64,000 bases of DNA from Draconibacterium halophilum. GTDB lineage: Bacteria > Bacteroidota > Bacteroidia > Bacteroidales > Prolixibacteraceae. The position numbers and the translations under genes were made by a program. The notes under the pieces are model-generated. The model did no database searches. It was not told the origin of the DNA and saw nothing but the letters and a program-made list of their open reading frames with translations. The stretch is taken from NCBI RefSeq assembly GCF_010448835.1, contig NZ_CP048409.1, positions 2,240,001-2,304,000 of the forward strand, given 5' to 3'. Shown here in pieces: positions 62,362-64,000 of the stretch. Each line of letters begins with the position of its first letter. Within the stretch, counting starts at the first letter, position 1.

Positions 62362-63414
62362 TCAAATGGTGTTGAAATCAAGTAATATTTTTATGTTTTT
62401 TGCCGGATCTTTCTTTAAAATTTCAAAACCTTTTTGGGCTTCCGATCCGTGTAATGTTTTTGATATAAGTGCTTCCGGTTTTAGTCGATTGTTTTTTAGG
62501 TGCTCAATAGCTTCGGCAAATTCGCCATGGCTAACCCGCGAAGTTACAATGGTTCCTTCTTTCCAGATCAGTTCACGAAATACAACAGAAGTTGGTTCGG
62601 CTGCCAATCCCAACACGCAAACTTTTCCACCTCCAACAATCGAACGGATGCAACCTGTTATTGGATTTGCACCATCTTCAATTTCCACGGGGTGGCCAAC
62701 TGCTTCAAAAGCAATATCTACACCTTTACCATCGGTTTCCTTTATTATGCGTTCAACAGGATCTTCTTTTTTTGCATTTACCGCAATCACATTGTCGTAA
62801 TATTGCGGGCCAATTGCCAGGCGGTCGTCCAGAATATCAACCATGAAAACTTTATTGTCGGTAACGGTACGAACAGCTTGTAAAATGCACAAGCCAATTT
62901 TTCCCGATCCCCATATAACAATGCTGTCGTTTTGCTGAACGTTCGCACGGTTTTTCGCGTGGCAACCAATACTTAGTACTTCAACAAGTGCAACGTGTTC
63001 GTCGGGAATATTTGCAGGTACTTTGTACAACATTGAGGGAGGCAGCGAAACGTATTCGCAAAAACCACCATCCATATCAATACCAATGAGTTTTAAACTG
63101 GTACAGGCCGGGAAGTGGCCTTTTAAACAAGCGGGGCATTTGCCACACCAGATAATCGGATCGGGGGCAACTTTATCGCCAACGCTCCAGCCTGTAACTC
63201 CTTCTCCTACTTCAGCAATAACTCCTCCAAACTCGTGGCCCATTATCAAGGGCAGTGTTGTTCGAGGATGGAACTCGCCGGTATGAATATGTTGATCGCT
63301 ACCGCAAATACAACCAAAAATTACCTTAATTAATACTTCGCCCGGTTTGCATGTTGGTTTTTCAACATCTTTCCATTCTACCTGATTATATTTTGTGAGG
63401 ACTGCTGCTTTCAT
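62362..63414 (-). CDS. Zinc-dependent medium-chain alcohol/polyol dehydrogenase
   Basis: The start at 63414 (MKAAVLTKYNQVEW) replaces a longer one with a non-family N-terminus. The 350-residue protein has the catalytic zinc motif MGHEFGGVIAEVGEGV, the structural zinc cysteines in CGKCPACLKGHFPAC, and the NAD-binding VIWGSGKIGLCILQAV. It belongs to the sorbitol/threonine-dehydrogenase branch; the substrate is not readable. It lies upstream of the oxidase on the same strand but has its own promoter region. Confidence 0.9.
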   Translation of the reverse strand: MKAAVLTKYNQVEWKDVEKPTCKPGEVLIKVIFGCICGSDQHIHTGEFHPRTTLPLIMGHEFGGVIAEVGEGVTGWSVGDKVAPDPIIWCGKCPACLKGHFPACTSLKLIGIDMDGGFCEYVSLPPSMLYKVPANIPDEHVALVEVLSIGCHAKNRANVQQNDSIVIWGSGKIGLCILQAVRTVTDNKVFMVDILDDRLAIGPQYYDNVIAVNAKKEDPVERIIKETDGKGVDIAFEAVGHPVEIEDGANPITGCIRSIVGGGKVCVLGLAAEPTSVVFRELIWKEGTIVTSRVSHGEFAEAIEHLKNNRLKPEALISKTLHGSEAQKGFEILKKDPAKNIKILLDFNTI

Positions 63415-63776
63415 TTTTTTATAGTTTATTGAAAGGTTAAAGATACTGAAAAACAATTTTTTCGGGTAAAGTGAAGATTAAATCCGGGCTCTGACAAGAA
63501 AATGAAAAATTATTTACTTCAGAAAACAGTTTTGAAACTAAAGCTGTTGAATGTATTGTTTTGTATTTTACTGACTTATCTAAAATGTTGATATTTAGAA
63601 AAGAAACATCGTTTAATGAGTGGCGGCCAATTATAGATTTCACAAGCTATTTCAGGAGAAGTCAACTTTCCAATAAGAATCCAGATCTTTCCAGTCAAGT
63701 TCAAATCTTCTCCGGGCAGGAGAACCAGATTGCCAGTATTTTTGGAAATTATTCCAAAGGAAATTCTTTACAAATT
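63415..63776. other. Intergenic region of about 360 bases
   Basis: It contains the leader region of the dehydrogenase gene and then AT-rich sequence. An 84-codon plus-strand frame begins at a TTG, lacks a convincing protein signature and overlaps the truncated gene at the right edge, so it is not called. No terminator or RNA gene was found. Confidence 0.5.
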
Positions 63777-63998
63777 TTAAGAATAACTTCTTTTCAATTC
63801 ATCGTTGATTTTTGAAGTGGTGGCTGCTATATTATAAAACAAGCGTAGTTGTTGTCTTTTTAATCCGGCTTCGGTAATTTTAATTTGATGTTGCAGTGTC
63901 ATCAAAAGTTCTGAAAGATCGGGGGAAAAATTATTGACATTGCTGTTGCCGGCCTCTGCCAGTTTTTTGTCGAGTTGTTCAAATATCGGATCAATATC
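63777..63998 (-). CDS. C-terminal end of an unknown helical protein, cut by window edge
   Basis: An open frame of 73 residues enters from the right edge and stops at a TAA at 63777. It is polar and helical (FEQLDKKLAEAGNSN, LMTLQHQIKITEAGLKRQQ), with codon use like the neighbours. No motif identifies the family. It is too short at the window border to be in the usual frame list. Confidence 0.55.
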   Translation of the reverse strand, partial: DIDPIFEQLDKKLAEAGNSNVNNFSPDLSELLMTLQHQIKITEAGLKRQQLRLFYNIAATTSKINDELKRSYS

Positions 63999-64000
63999 GC

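Noticed and set aside
63561..63815. 84-codon plus-strand frame at the right end
   Set aside because: It starts at TTG, has no signature, and overlaps the end of the minus-strand partial gene.

Overview
The window is a 64 kb piece of a Bacteroidota chromosome, most like the Marinilabiliales/Prolixibacteraceae side of the phylum (inference, no search was run). The signs are a SusC/SusD pair with an ECF sigma factor and FecR-type anti-sigma factor, a type IX secretion sorting domain, TAnnTTTG (-7) promoter elements, lipoproteins with short Bacteroidota lipoboxes, a Rho factor with a large disordered insertion, and moderately AT-rich DNA. No tRNA, rRNA, CRISPR array, integrase or insertion sequence was found.

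Left end to 10 kb: a truncated enolase-superfamily epimerase; an ilvD-ilvB-ilvN operon read leftward and preceded by a complete ribosome-mediated attenuator (promoter, 23-residue Ile/Leu/Val-rich leader peptide, antiterminator segment, terminator); a c-type heme/beta-propeller lipoprotein with a large membrane protein; and an MFS permease. From 10 to 19.3 kb lies a polysaccharide-utilisation-type block read leftward: GH29 alpha-L-fucosidase, ECF sigma factor, FecR, SusC, SusD.

From 19.5 to 37 kb is the most interesting region, a large peptidoglycan-salvage locus. It holds a FadR-type GntR regulator, a transglutaminase-like lipoprotein, an SH3/NlpC-P60 peptidase, an L-Ala-D/L-Glu type dipeptide epimerase, a MurNAc/GlcNAc kinase (frameshifted as given), MurQ, an amidase-like protein with golvesin-like and Fn3 domains, a tandem GT2, a DUF4922 HIT/GalT-like protein, a SpoIID-like protein without a signal peptide, a GH9-deacetylase fusion and an AmpG-like muropeptide importer. 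Three promoters in this locus carry a shared near-palindrome, TTTGTAATATGTAATACAAA. A fourth copy (18 of 20 bases) lies 37 kb away, in front of a D-lactate-dehydrogenase-like FAD/Fe-S oxidase. MurQ releases D-lactate, so the four sites describe a coherent regulon for which the GntR protein is the natural candidate regulator.

From 37 to 64 kb is mixed housekeeping and envelope content: a metal-efflux permease with an HMA domain, a DUF1080 lipoprotein, a DEAD-box helicase, a free-standing archaeal-type ThrRS editing domain, two heme-binding proteins (one frameshifted), a T9SS-secreted serine protease, a thioredoxin-like protein, a second ECF sigma/anti-sigma/DUF4097 operon, a SpoU methyltransferase, a U32 protein, Rho, a SAM methyltransferase, a plug-only SusC-like protein, a lipoprotein, the D-lactate-type oxidase and a zinc alcohol dehydrogenase. 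Two clear single-base frame breaks and one possible one, each at or next to a run of identical bases, suggest that the assembly has under-called bases in places.
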